Shown here one piece after another: positions 11,560 through 21,301 of a DNA stretch of 64,000 nucleotides. The position numbers and the translations under genes are program-made. The stretch lies in contig JAKMXF010000306.1 of the NCBI GenBank assembly GCA_024704765.1, positions 402,395 to 466,394 of the forward strand, read 5' to 3'. This DNA is from Oopsacas minuta. Its lineage: Eukaryota; Porifera; Hexactinellida; Lyssacinosida; Leucopsacidae. Below the pieces are notes generated by a model, which had not been told where the DNA came from, made no database searches, and was given only the letters and a program-made list of their open reading frames with translations. Numbering within the stretch: the stretch's first letter is position 1; every line of letters starts with the position of its first letter.

Positions 11560-13499
11560 CAGCACACTCCTGCTTACCGGGATACCGTCGTACCGGAACA
11601 CCTTTTTACCGGGACATCTTCCCGAAAATTTGGTTGCATCCCACAAAATGCCTCCCTCGTACCAGGACGAATCTCGCTTACCGGGACACCAATTTCTCCT
11701 AATTTTTGGTATGTACTGATCTTTGTTTTAGTGTTTCTCTTTCATGGCCCATAAGTCGCAACCTAAGTACGCTCTGCTGACGTGTGAGCAGCACAAGGCA
11801 GTTCTAGACAAACTGGAGCAGCCTGGCAGTAGTCTTCGCAAGGTGGCCGAGCACTTCGGAGTGGGTAAGAGCTCTATTGAGAGGATAAAAAAGAACAAGA
11901 ATGAAGTGTGGCAGGCTGCAGTAAAGCTTGGCTCCAAACGCAAGCGTATGAAGGTGGAAGCTAAGTACAAAGAAATCGAGGAGGTGGTGTTGGAATTTCT
12001 AAGACTGGCGCGTGAACAAGGTGAGGCGGTCACCGGTCCTATGCTAGACCAATTGGTTGAGGAGGAGGCTCGCGAGCTCGGACTGGAGGATTTCAAAGCC
12101 TCTGAAGGATGGCTATCTCGCCTGAAAGACAGGCACGGGATCTCGGCTAAGGCTGTTTCTGGAGAAGCCAAGGGTGTCAATCTTCTCACTGTGGAGAACT
12201 GGAAGGAGGAGCTTAGGGGGATCATCAAGGGCTACAAGAAAGAGGATATTATAACACTGATGAGACTGGGCTATTTTTCAAGACGTGCTCAAAGAAATCT
12301 CTGATATTTCAGGGTGACACTGCCCATGGCTCAAAGAAGTCAAAGACAGAGTTACCCTCCTCCTCACCTGCTCATGTTCTGGCGAAAAGATGAAACCTAC
12401 CCTGATAGGCAAGAGCGAGAAGCCGAGGGCTCTGAAGGATGCGGATATGAAGAGGATTCCGGTCCACTATCGAGCACCGAAATCTTCATGGATGACTAGC
12501 CAACTATTCACTGACTTACTGCAGTGGTTTGACACAGAAGTTGGGAAGAAGGAGCAAAATAGGAAAGTTCTGCTGTTTATGGATAATGCCAGTGTGCATA
12601 ATTCTGCTGCCGATAACGTCCTGTTGAAGCACACCAAGGTTGTGTTCTTCCCCAAAAGCACAACGAGCTATACTCAACCGCTCGATGCTGGGGTAATTCA
12701 GACTTTCAAGCTGTTGTACAAAAAGGCCTCCACAATCACGTGCTTATAAACTCAAGCAGAAGTCCCAGAATGAGAACTCTGAAGATCCCTACAAGACCAT
12801 CAGTATTGTACTCGTGATATGCTGGGCCGTGTGAGCTTGGAACAAGTACAGTCAAGGACTATTTCTAGGTGCTTCTCTAAATGTGGGTTCATGCGGAACG
12901 AGGGTCAAGTAGCCAACATTGGCATGCCAGAGGTCACATTGGAGGAGCTTGAGCTACAGGGCATGGAGGCTGCTGATGCCGGGATCGTCTTTGCACTTAT
13001 GAAGACAATCACGCAGCTGGTGAAGGAGCCTATTGCGAAGGTTGGCAAGGTGAGGGAGGAGGATCCGCAAAAAAACGACTGTGAGGATGAGGAGCCCATA
13101 CCTGTTCCGTCCTCTGCCGCGGCCGCGCAAGCCATCGAAACGCTCCTGCTGTACGCTACGGGTCGAGGTGATGTGGGAATCCTGAACGGATCGATGGACC
13201 TCGATGCCTATGAAGAGTTCGTGCGTGGTCGCAGGGTATCCGAGCTTGTACAGACCAAGATATCCTACTTCCCTCCCAAGTCCCCGACGCCTCGGATTAT
13301 CTTGGATATGATGGATTAAGATTCATTTTCGATGATATATATTTGAGCAGACATATTACGCAGCTCAGACTTGTTAATTACTATGTTTGTTGGTTTAGAT
13401 CTTGCAATAGTGATGTGTTATTGGGAGTGGCGGACACTCCCTCTTACTGGGACACCCTGGCCAAATCCCCGAGGTGTCCCGGTAAGTGGGAGCGTACTG
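11560..13499 (+). mobile_element. pogo/Tigger-like element inserted in P2
   Basis: The element is bounded by inverted ends (CAGCACACTCCTGCTTACCG at the left, the inverted CAGTACGCTCCCACTTACCG at the right) with TA on both sides (11558-11559 and 13500-13501), the TA target duplication of the Tc1/mariner/pogo group. The subterminal regions repeat the word taccgggaca several times. It encodes a CENP-B/pogo-type transposase on the plus strand. Base composition is visibly richer in G+C than the surroundings, which marks it as a later arrival. Confidence 0.88.
11744..13319 (+). pseudogene. pogo/Tigger transposase, frameshifted
   Basis: The first part (11744 to about 12250) starts MAHKSQPKYA and contains a psq-type helix-turn-helix (LRKVAEHFGVGKSSIERI, about residues 31-48). 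A CENP-B HTH segment follows, ending in FKASEGWLSRLKDRHGI. The DDE/D catalytic domain then continues in other frames. NTDETGLFF (first Asp) starts near 12250, after a shift that truncates the first frame at 12304. LLFMDNASVHN (second Asp) and QPLDAGVIQTFK (third Asp, 33 residues after the second) lie in 12390-12749. The last part (12819-13319) holds the C-terminal SRCFSKCGF motif and an acidic tail ending at 13319. All three catalytic aspartates remain, but at least three frame disruptions inactivate it. It is a relatively young copy. Confidence 0.88.
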
Positions 13500-13501
13500 T
13501 A

Positions 13502-14925
13502 TATGAAATGCCAGATTTTATGCGTATCTCACCCATATTAGACAAAGATGACGTTCAAATTGATTAAAGCCACCGTCTCAGCTTTTAAGGATGTTAGAAA
13601 CTCAGTGTCCAAACCAAAACGAGAATATAAATGACATGGTGATGACTCATATGGCAAAGATGTACAGTCCATATTACGTAGTGTCTATAAGAGACATGAG
13701 ACGACTAATGAGACTTGAGTGAGAGGATTATCGTAATTATATTGTAGCGGCGTCTAGTTTTACAACAGTCGAGGTCTCCAGTTGACCCACGATTAAGCGC
13801 AATTGAGTTATAAGATCCGGAAACTTGTGTATACCTATAGTCACATTTCAAAATAATTAGTATACTCACATTAAGGGATTGTGCATTACCTAATGTATCA
13901 ACGAGTATTGAAATCGCTTGCTTTATTGATCAAATGCTCTTGTGGAGCTCTAAAAGAAAGATAACCAACTATATATGAAATGTTCCAAAATTCATAATTA
14001 GTACTTATCAATCAGAGCTCTAGCAACTCTATAGTTTGTCAGTAGATCAATCATAGTATTTATCTGATGAATATCATTGATCATTGGAATATGAAAATCA
14101 ACTTGAGTTACATGGTGACACCATTAACTTGTAGAGTACGTTCTATGGAAAAGGAACTTTGAAGTATTATCGGATGCGTTGATGTAAGATTAACAAAATT
14201 CAAGGTAGTAGAATCAGAGTGCCAAATAATCCAACCAGAAGGAACATGAATGCCAGATAATTTGGCAATGAGTTAAACGAAATCTCCTGTAGCAAACTTT
14301 ATTTGTTCCTCTTCAAAGGTCACATTACTTAGCATTAATGCCTAGAATTTAGAGAGAACACAATTTCAGAGCCATAAGCCATAGGTAATTGTTTGCATTA
14401 TATTCACTTGGTTCTGTAACTCTGTTTCCCTTTTATCCTATCAAGGCGCTGGTATTATATAAACTATCATTGAGGTAAGTAGTACAATTGGGAAGATACT
14501 TAGTAGGCAATGCTCCATTCTTCAATCTAGCCTGTATAGAGCGGGTTGGATTCTTTCCATCAATGTCTAAATATGACTGAATGTCTATTGTCGCCTGGGA
14601 TCAAAATACTTGGCACAAAAGAAAATCTTCTTTAGTTGATCCACATCTAAAAAATTTAGGAAAATATAAACGAACGCGATATGAACTTAGTGATAAAAAT
14701 TAAAAATAGCAGTGGAAAATTCTAAAATATGAACTAGACCCTAAACCCAAAGGAAAATTGACAAGAAAAAGCTTTGTATATTGGGGACTCACCATCTCTG
14801 TACAAAAATGATATCCACTTTTGCTCAATATCTGGAGCATTAGATGGCATCTGGAAGACTGGTATACCACAGTGATCATTGTAGTAACCCGTTTGACATC
14901 TGGGTACGGAACAAGATTTGGGCAT
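13502..14925 (-). pseudogene. P2 transposase, N-terminal half with THAP finger (decayed)
   Basis: Minus-strand reading starts at 14925 with MPKSCSVPRC, a THAP zinc finger whose first two cysteines are intact. It continues to FLYRDGESPIYKAFSC, where the third cysteine is displaced from the usual VCSKHF context and the histidine is lost. Around 14150-14250 a fragment reading SGIHVPSGWIIW matches P4 residues around 160 (SGLPNHWLVW). The intervening sequence is interrupted by many stops. Together with 10233-11140 it outlines a full-length P transposase before the pogo insertion. Confidence 0.6.
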
Positions 14926-15064
14926 ACTCGGAAAATCAACTGTAACTAACTAAGCAATTGAAACAATCAAAGATGGAAAAAGAAAGATCTAGAAGCAGTA
15001 GTGAAATAATAAACAACGGGCTTTCAAAAATTCCCGACTAAGGTCGTAGAATTTTAAGATATAG

Positions 15065-15072
15065 GATATTAT
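15065..15072. repeat. Target duplication, left of P4
   Basis: The octamer gatattat lies directly before the P4 left terminus and is repeated exactly at 18700-18707. An 8-bp duplication is the P-element signature. Confidence 0.9.
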
Positions 15073-15236
15073 CGTGACCTACGTTATAATAAGGCCTGTT
15101 CACTAGTGCGATTTTTTGGACCATGGATGTCGTTTAAGTCCATTAAATTTTATTTCAAATAATCATGTATTTGATGTTATTCACCTAAATCGTGAACTTA
15201 AAAATTGTTCTTAGGCGATTTTAAAGACCATGGATG
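15073..15236 (+). repeat. P4 left terminal inverted repeat
   Basis: Inverted copy of 18536-18699 with scattered mismatches. It contains two gaccatggatg words, near 15118 and 15228. Confidence 0.85.
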
Positions 15237-15510
15237 TCGTTGAAGGCTTGTAAAAAAAGTATTTCTTAGAAACCCATAATATTTATAATAATTTATGAAT
15301 CAACCTTTTTGTTACATTCAATTTATTGAAACAATACATTTACGTACTCACTACCCGTTGTACCTTGTCCTCTTGTACTTTTATCCTAAGTTGTTTAGAC
15401 AACTTAGCTTTTATCTCTATAATGCCGCTCTCCACCCTGTTCTATCAGTTATGTGCATTTCTTTAATCTAACTCTCGATTTCTCCTTTTTATAGTTTCAA
15501 TTAGCTTGTC

Positions 15511-17775
15511 ATGCCCAACAGGTGTTCTGCCCCCGGATGTCGGAGTAATTACGCAGGAGAACCTTATACTCCAGTCTTTAAGTTGTCAAATGGTCCACCT
15601 GATCTTGTCAATCGTTGGCATCGAGCGCTCTGTAGAGAAGGTATCAGAGACTTAAAGAATGTGTTTGTGTGCTCAAAACATTTCCTCGACGAAGAAATTC
15701 AGACCAGTTTTTCTATCCATCAACCAGATGGAACATACTTAGAAGTACCAGCTAAGCCTAAATTGCAGAAGGATGCAGTGCCAAGATTTCTACCTGGATG
15801 TCCACTTCATCTCTCTTCGTCATCTGACACCATACCTCCGAGATTTGATAGATCTTTGAGAGAACAGCATTTGATTGATACTGCAATAAATGAGAGTCTA
15901 TTACAGTATAACCAAGACAAAGAACTTTTTCAGATTACCACACTGGAAGACTTGGTATCCAAAAGGAAGCACTCGGGTTTGCCTAATCATTGGTTAGTTT
16001 GGTCTTCTGATGATAATTCCTTTAATTTACTCAAACCTTCTACAACGAATAACAGTTTGATTGCAATTAGATGCTCGTTAACTATTACCGAAACATTACA
16101 TACTATGGGTTTCTACGAAGGTATACGCATTCCTCTTTCTCTCACTCAGATAAATGATATTCGTCAACTTAACGATTTGCTTAAAGAAATTGAAAACCAT
16201 TCTGCCCCTACTAATTCTCCTGAAACATTCCAACACCATGTCAGAGAAGCAACCGGAAGCATTCATAAAGCTATAGACTCCCTTTCAACTGGAGAAGAAT
16301 CTGGAAACCAACAGCTTCTATTATCAAGTCTTCAGTTTATTCTATGCCAATTGGATAACGCTTTGATCGCGAAAACTATGAGGCGATACAACATCGAAAC
16401 TCTTGTCTTGTCCCTCAAATGCCAGCTTATCTCGCCAGTTTGCTATAGATATCTTCAATCCCTGGACTGTCTATCATTGCCGCACATTTCTACTCTAAAG
16501 CGCTTATATTCCAATTTTGGTTTGGATTCTGAGTTTACCAACTATCTCAAACAATCAGTCACTCAGTTTAACAAATGGGAACGAAATGTAGTGATTCAGA
16601 TGGATGAAATTCATGTAAAATCCACATTTACATACAAAGGAGGTAAGATAATTGGATCTTCTTTGAATCCTACTGATCCTGCAAAAACCGTTTTTGCCTT
16701 CAGGATATCAAGTTTGTCCAAACGATGGTCCAGTATTGTCCGTTTACTGCCCTGTTCCAGCTCATCTGCTGAGGTACTCTTTCCTATCATCAAAGATGTT
16801 ATTCGTGATGTTGAAGCATGTGGACTCTCTGTACACGTTTTATGTACTGACAATTACCCGATGAACGTTAACATTTTCAAGTTATTTTCTCCCAGCCGAC
16901 TTCTAGAGCATATTGTTCCTCACCCTATGGACTCAAACCGGCCATTGTTTTTGCTTTTTGACTTCGTTCATATAATCAAATCGATACGTAATAACTGGCT
17001 AAACCAAATAGATTATAATAAAACATTCACTTATCCAGATTTTGAGAACATACAAGTTGCGAGCACTGCAGTTTTCGAAGAAATTCGCGAATTATACAAA
17101 AGTGACCAACACTCTGTTGCTAAATTAGCTCCAAGATTAACCTCTAAAGCTTGTTGGCCTTCCACTTTAGAACGACAAAATGTTTCTTTAGCTTTAAGGA
17201 TATTTGATGAATCTACAGCCGCTGCATTAAACGTTAGCTACCAATCGCGATACCACACTTCTACAAATTCACAGACTGCAAACTTTATTACCATTATTTG
17301 TAATGTTTGGAAGATATTCAACATCAATACTCCGAACAAGGGTATCCTTCACAAAGATGAATTTTCAGTTCCACTTACCTACAATAATACCAGATTTATG
17401 TTCCTTCAACGTGTAGTTGATTGGGCTGAATGTTGGCGAGTCATGCCTGACAAAAGAGGTAAATTAAGTCCTCAAACCTTTACAAGTTTCCGTCACTCTT
17501 GTATTGCACTCCCGTGCATTGTAAACCATCTGACTGGAAATTGTGGCTATTCGTACGTCCTTTCTTCGTTCTTGCAAAATGATCCACTTGAGCATCATTT
17601 TGGCTTGTATAGGATGATGTCAGGAGCACAATACCACATTAGCTATTGCCAGGTCCTTGAAACAGAACGGAGAATAAAGTTGTCCAGCATACTCAAATTA
17701 TTTTCGAAAAAGCCTGTAGAAGATAGCATATCACTTAAGAACTTCTTAGAATCGTGCTCATCCTCTTGTGACTAA
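15511..17775 (+). CDS. THAP-domain P-element transposase (P4), ends at an in-frame stop
   Basis: This encodes 754 residues from ATG 15511. Residues 1-97 form a THAP zinc finger of the C2CH type: Cys5, Cys10, then Cys54 and His57 in FVCSKHF, Trp36, and the AVPRF box at about 89-93. THAP domains bind the element's own subterminal DNA. The RNase-H-like catalytic fold follows; candidate acidic residues are Asp365 (QMDEIHVKS), Asp447 (CTDNYPMN) and Glu694 (DPLEHHFG), assigned by analogy with Drosophila P and human THAP9. Between them lies the insertion region containing FDFVHIIKSIRNNW. The start is supported by the same leader and MPN start in P3. The TAA at 17773-17775 is followed in the same frame by 172 more codons with P-transposase homology. 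P3 has CAA at the equivalent place, so the stop is probably a recent C-to-T nonsense change rather than the natural end. Confidence 0.9.
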   Translation: MPNRCSAPGCRSNYAGEPYTPVFKLSNGPPDLVNRWHRALCREGIRDLKNVFVCSKHFLDEEIQTSFSIHQPDGTYLEVPAKPKLQKDAVPRFLPGCPLHLSSSSDTIPPRFDRSLREQHLIDTAINESLLQYNQDKELFQITTLEDLVSKRKHSGLPNHWLVWSSDDNSFNLLKPSTTNNSLIAIRCSLTITETLHTMGFYEGIRIPLSLTQINDIRQLNDLLKEIENHSAPTNSPETFQHHVREATGSIHKAIDSLSTGEESGNQQLLLSSLQFILCQLDNALIAKTMRRYNIETLVLSLKCQLISPVCYRYLQSLDCLSLPHISTLKRLYSNFGLDSEFTNYLKQSVTQFNKWERNVVIQMDEIHVKSTFTYKGGKIIGSSLNPTDPAKTVFAFRISSLSKRWSSIVRLLPCSSSSAEVLFPIIKDVIRDVEACGLSVHVLCTDNYPMNVNIFKLFSPSRLLEHIVPHPMDSNRPLFLLFDFVHIIKSIRNNWLNQIDYNKTFTYPDFENIQVASTAVFEEIRELYKSDQHSVAKLAPRLTSKACWPSTLERQNVSLALRIFDESTAAALNVSYQSRYHTSTNSQTANFITIICNVWKIFNINTPNKGILHKDEFSVPLTYNNTRFMFLQRVVDWAECWRVMPDKRGKLSPQTFTSFRHSCIALPCIVNHLTGNCGYSYVLSSFLQNDPLEHHFGLYRMMSGAQYHISYCQVLETERRIKLSSILKLFSKKPVEDSISLKNFLESCSSSCD

Positions 17776-18294
17776 GACTCCCATGCGTCTTTCAACTTAG
17801 AGATGTATCTCTCGGCGATTCAGGGATATTCAGGGATAGAATTAAACAAGCAAATACTCCAATCACTCTCCTTTATAGCAGGCTACTCAGTGCATGCCTA
17901 TTACAAACATTCTACTAAATGTCAATCATGTCTCTTATTCCTCACTGAAAACAAAGAAATGGAAATTGAAGAACCTTCAGATTCTGAATATCGATTAATT
18001 CAGATAATCGACCGAGGCTCACTAAAATGGCCAAGTAGTGATGTCATAGACGCAATTATTACGCTATGGAAAGTATTCTCTTCTATCGAGAGTCAACCAA
18101 GCATATTCAATAACTTTATAACCGGTCCTTCTAGAAGTATCCTGATGCAGTTAACAACCAGTCTTATAGAAGATGAACAAGCTGAAGTATGGAGAGTGAT
18201 GTGTGACGAATGTGGTACACTCATGTGGGATGTATTAGCTAAACTATTGACTGCTACTTCAAACTGTCTTATATCAAATAAGATTAAGACATGA
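17776..18294 (+). pseudogene. C-terminal part of the P4 transposase, downstream of the in-frame stop
   Basis: This is in the same reading frame as the 754-residue frame and is separated from it only by the TAA codon. It encodes the conserved C-terminal module of this P family: IAGYSVHAY, then CQSCLLFL, then IDRGSLKWPSSDV, then CDECGTLMWDVLAKL. The two C-x2-C pairs may bind metal. An internal Met at 17803 could in principle start a separate product, but homologous segments in P1, P2 and P3 argue for a single original protein of about 927 residues. Whether read-through, a separate small protein or neither occurs cannot be told from sequence. Confidence 0.8.
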
Positions 18295-18535
18295 ATTCCC
18301 AGCTACCCTTGAAACCGTGTGTCGAAAATACTCGAAAATTAAAGAAATTGAAGCCTAATTAACTTATCACATACCACTTTAATATACGTATCTTTTATTA
18401 TTTTGTACTATTATCAGGCACTCACTATTTGAAATATGCTTAGTATTAAACCCAATAATATTTTATCTCATGGATTCACATTTTAGTTAATTTTCTCTAA
18501 CTATAACATTTATTGTAAAAATAAGGACTTAAATG

Positions 18536-18699
18536 CATCCATGGTCTTCAAAATCGCTTAAGAACAATTTTTAAGTTCACGATTTGGGTGAATAACATCA
18601 AATACATGATTATTTGAAATAAAATTTAACGGACTTTAACGACATCCATGGTCCAAAAAATCGCACTAGTGAACAGGCCTTATTATAACGTAGGTCACG
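18536..18699 (-). repeat. P4 right terminal inverted repeat
   Basis: Inverted copy of 15073-15236, followed by the duplicated octamer gatattat at 18700-18707. Confidence 0.85.
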
Positions 18700-18848
18700 G
18701 ATATTATATTACGTATCTCTATTAATAATGAACCGTTTTCTATTATCTATTCAGAACTACCCTAACCTTCACCATATCGCCAATATTTTTCTAGTTACGA
18801 TTATTTCAAATTTCTCAGCTTTGAACATACTTGTATTCTTAAGTATTT

Positions 18849-19980
18849 ATGGCTTCAAATTTGAAATTTGAACAAAGATCCTATATCAAAATTCGCACGC
18901 TTCTTGGTATTGGCCCGAAGGATATTCTCATTGACTTGGAAGTCGTTTATGGAGATGCTAGCCTTTCATATACTACTGTGAAGGAGTGGACCAATCGGTT
19001 TCGTGAAGGACCAGAGTCACTGGAAGATGAGGAACGAATCGGGCTTCCCGGATCCGCCGTGACTAGCGCTGACACATCTGAAAATCCCTGAAGAGTGGAA
19101 GAAGATCCTTTTCCACCGTTGAGAAGTTGGCTATGAGTGTAGGGATCTCAACGAGAGCTGTTCACTCCATACTTATCAGTGAGCTGAAAGTTTGAAAAAT
19201 TTGTTCGATGTGGATCCCGCATTCCCTTACAAAGGACCAGAAGGACTGTCGGGTAACTTGTGCAAGAAAAAGAATCTCAGAGTATAAAGACTTGGATCCA
19301 AGAAGGCTGGCAGAAATCATTATTGGTGAGGAGACTTTGATAAGATACGACGAGCCACTATCCAAAGAAAGAAAAAGGTATGGGTCGTAAAGGTGAGGCG
19401 CCTCCTCCCAATCCTAGACAGGACTTCAGAGATCAGAAGGTTTATACTCAATTTTCTTTGATGCACATGGCCCAGTTGCCCAGATTATAATATCCAAAGG
19501 AAGATAATTACCGGGGACTTCATGCCAAAAGTTGCTTCTCACTCAGAAGTAGAAAAACATCACTGGGAGAGGGGCCGCCAAAGTTTGGACCGCGGGGCCA
19601 GCGATTATTACATGATAATTGACGGCCACATAAAACTAAGCTCGTAAGGTCAGAGTTAGATAGAATGAGAGCTGTGCAACTAGATTATCCACCCTACTCA
19701 CCTGACCTCGCTCCTTGTGATTTCTGACTCTTTGCAAAGTTGAAAAGGAACTTGCAGGCAGGCATTTTGATACCCAGAATCGACCTAGGGAACGCAATTT
19801 GGAGATCCCAAAAGACATCCCACCCCGAGACTATAAAAATGTACTTTTTAATGGCCAGATCGTCTCCAACGAGTCATAAGCGTTAATGATGAACATTTCG
19901 GGAAAATATACGAATTGTAGATGTATATTTTGTATAGTTACAAAAATATGGGTAGGATCGGAAACTTTTTGAGCATCCGT
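18849..19980 (+). pseudogene. mariner transposase relic with one preserved end
   Basis: The plus-strand frame at 18849-19091 encodes the N-terminal helix-turn-helix part (YIKIRTLLGIGPKDI, then YTTVKEWTNRFREG). A second fragment at 19208-19390 has WIPHSLTKDQ and then IIGEETLIRYDEP, where the usual catalytic GDET is GEET. A third at about 19670-19760 has YPPYSPDLAPCDF, the last catalytic block. The 3' terminus at about 19930-19980 (gttacaaaaatatgggtagg, then gaaactttttgagcatcc) resembles the end of the relic at about 28210-28260. I could not find a matching left terminus between P4 and 18849, so the 5' end appears lost. Confidence 0.8.
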
Positions 19981-19984
19981 TGTA

Positions 19985-20805
19985 ATAACAACAAATAATT
20001 CATACTGGAACTTGTTTCTAAAAGGATAGAATATTGTACTATTCAGTTATGGGTGATAAAAATATAATCAACTCCCTGTTATCCCTGGTTTATTTGAGTG
20101 AGTAGGCATTATATATAGTAGGCCATGATTCGTGTAAATTTCATGTATATACTAACGTTCTTCACCTCAAATCTTGACTGCTAGGAAAACGAAAGGTCTC
20201 GGGAAAGTGGAGAAGAAATGAGATAAAATCCAGCTTAGTTTAAAGAGTCCATCGTTTTGTCCCTCTGTCACATATTCACTTCAAGAAAGCAGTCACAGGC
20301 CCTCAAAATATCACAACCTATTTTACCAATACAATCAATTGATAGTACAATAATACACCAGATCCAAACAGTGTCTCAAATTGCTGGGATGATATCTACA
20401 CCAGCAAGATGTCTAAAATGTTCGGTTGTCAAAAGAACAGCATGTGTAGCATATAAAAACCATATCATTAAGAGTGTGGGCTAATTCACTTGAGCGAAAT
20501 GTTAAGATATCAGACAACCTGGAAGGAAAAACTGAATATGGTGTAATATCAAGCCAGCTCAGTCCATACAAATAGGAACTCCGCATCAAAATAACAATGT
20601 TTTTGTTAAATATTAATAGTCTTATAATAATTTAAGCAAAACAAACTAGACAATCGTCTTAGGCTATAAACTAAGGTGACATGCTTTTGGTGACAGGTGT
20701 AAATATTGCAGTGTGTTTCAATACCTTTGGGCAGAGAGGGTATTGTCTAAAATTTAATACCTACATTCTCGTCGATACAAATTAATATACTCGAGTCACT
20801 TTTAA
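19985..20805. other. Inverted-repeat arm and otherwise empty sequence
   Basis: The right arm of element X (20072-20123) is the inverted counterpart of 9699-9750. The rest (20130-20805) has no gene I can support. The frame at 20257-20484 shows no recognisable domain. Confidence 0.4.
20072..20123 (-). repeat. Right arm of the outer inverted repeat (element X)
   Basis: Inverted copy of 9699-9750 (here cctggtttatttgagtgag, then tatatagtaggc). A similar tatatagtaggc end occurs alone near 50168-50182. Confidence 0.55.
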
Positions 20806-20814
20806 CAGAAATAT
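20806..20814. repeat. Target duplication, left of the MULE
   Basis: The nonamer cagaaatat is repeated exactly at 24622-24630. A 9-bp duplication is the signature of Mutator-like elements. Confidence 0.85.
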
Positions 20815-21301
20815 CGGATACCGACATCTCGCTACACGACATTTCGTTACAGACATTTCGCTACAGACATTTCGCTACAGCGACATTTCGTTACACGACA
20901 TCTCGCTACTTATTTGATTGGTCAATTTTAATTATTATTTATAATTAAATTATTCCCCTTAAATATCATAAAATCTACCCTTGTAGAATCCCAGTTATAG
21001 TTTAGATTCTTGTAAAGCCGTTCAAAGTATTACGTCTAAATGCATTGAGTATATTTTCAGAAGTTACCTCAATCAAATAATTCGAAACAACTGATGATGT
21101 TTATACACGAATTGGAATGTAACCTCAAGTAATCATCATCAAATTCTTTACTCTGTAAACATCGTACAGCTGTTTTATGAAGTCAATAAGCTTCAAAATT
21201 CAATAAATACGATTGGTTACTTCCATTGTTCAGATCAGTGTTTCTCAAACAAATTATTTATCTATTTTTATTGTATTATTTGTTGATTATTTAATTTGCT
21301 A

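Larger units (their letters stand above)
9926..15064 (-). mobile_element. P2: old P element, minus strand, split by a pogo element
   Basis: The left end begins CGTGACCCACGTAATATAAC, the terminus shared with P3 and P4, and carries the ggaccatgg subterminal word. Minus-strand fragments of a THAP/P transposase run through it in the expected order: THAP finger at 14734-14925, a central segment near 14150-14250, the core near 10945-11140, and the C-terminal part at 10233-10673. A pogo/Tigger element (11560-13499) sits inside. No right-hand inverted repeat is visible before P4 begins, so that end has been lost or rearranged; the end coordinate is approximate. The number of lesions shows it is much older than P4. 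Confidence 0.7.
15073..18699 (+). mobile_element. P4: nearly intact P element
   Basis: This 3.6-kb element has terminal inverted repeats of about 164 bp (15073-15236 and 18536-18699), beginning CGTGACCTACGTTATAATAA, and a perfect 8-bp duplication of gatattat on both sides. Each repeat contains two copies of the word gaccatggatg, a candidate transposase-binding site. Its single long intronless gene encodes a THAP-domain P transposase that is continuous except for one stop codon. Long terminal repeats and the intact duplication mark it as the youngest P copy in the window. It sits at the right edge of the older P2. Confidence 0.93.

Noticed and set aside
11728-12228. Long minus-strand frame of 166 codons
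   Set aside because: Shadow of the pogo transposase frame on the opposite strand; serine/leucine-rich with no domain.
12467-13135. Minus-strand frames at 12467-12661 and 12905-13135
   Set aside because: Antisense to the pogo catalytic and C-terminal region; composition typical of antisense shadows.
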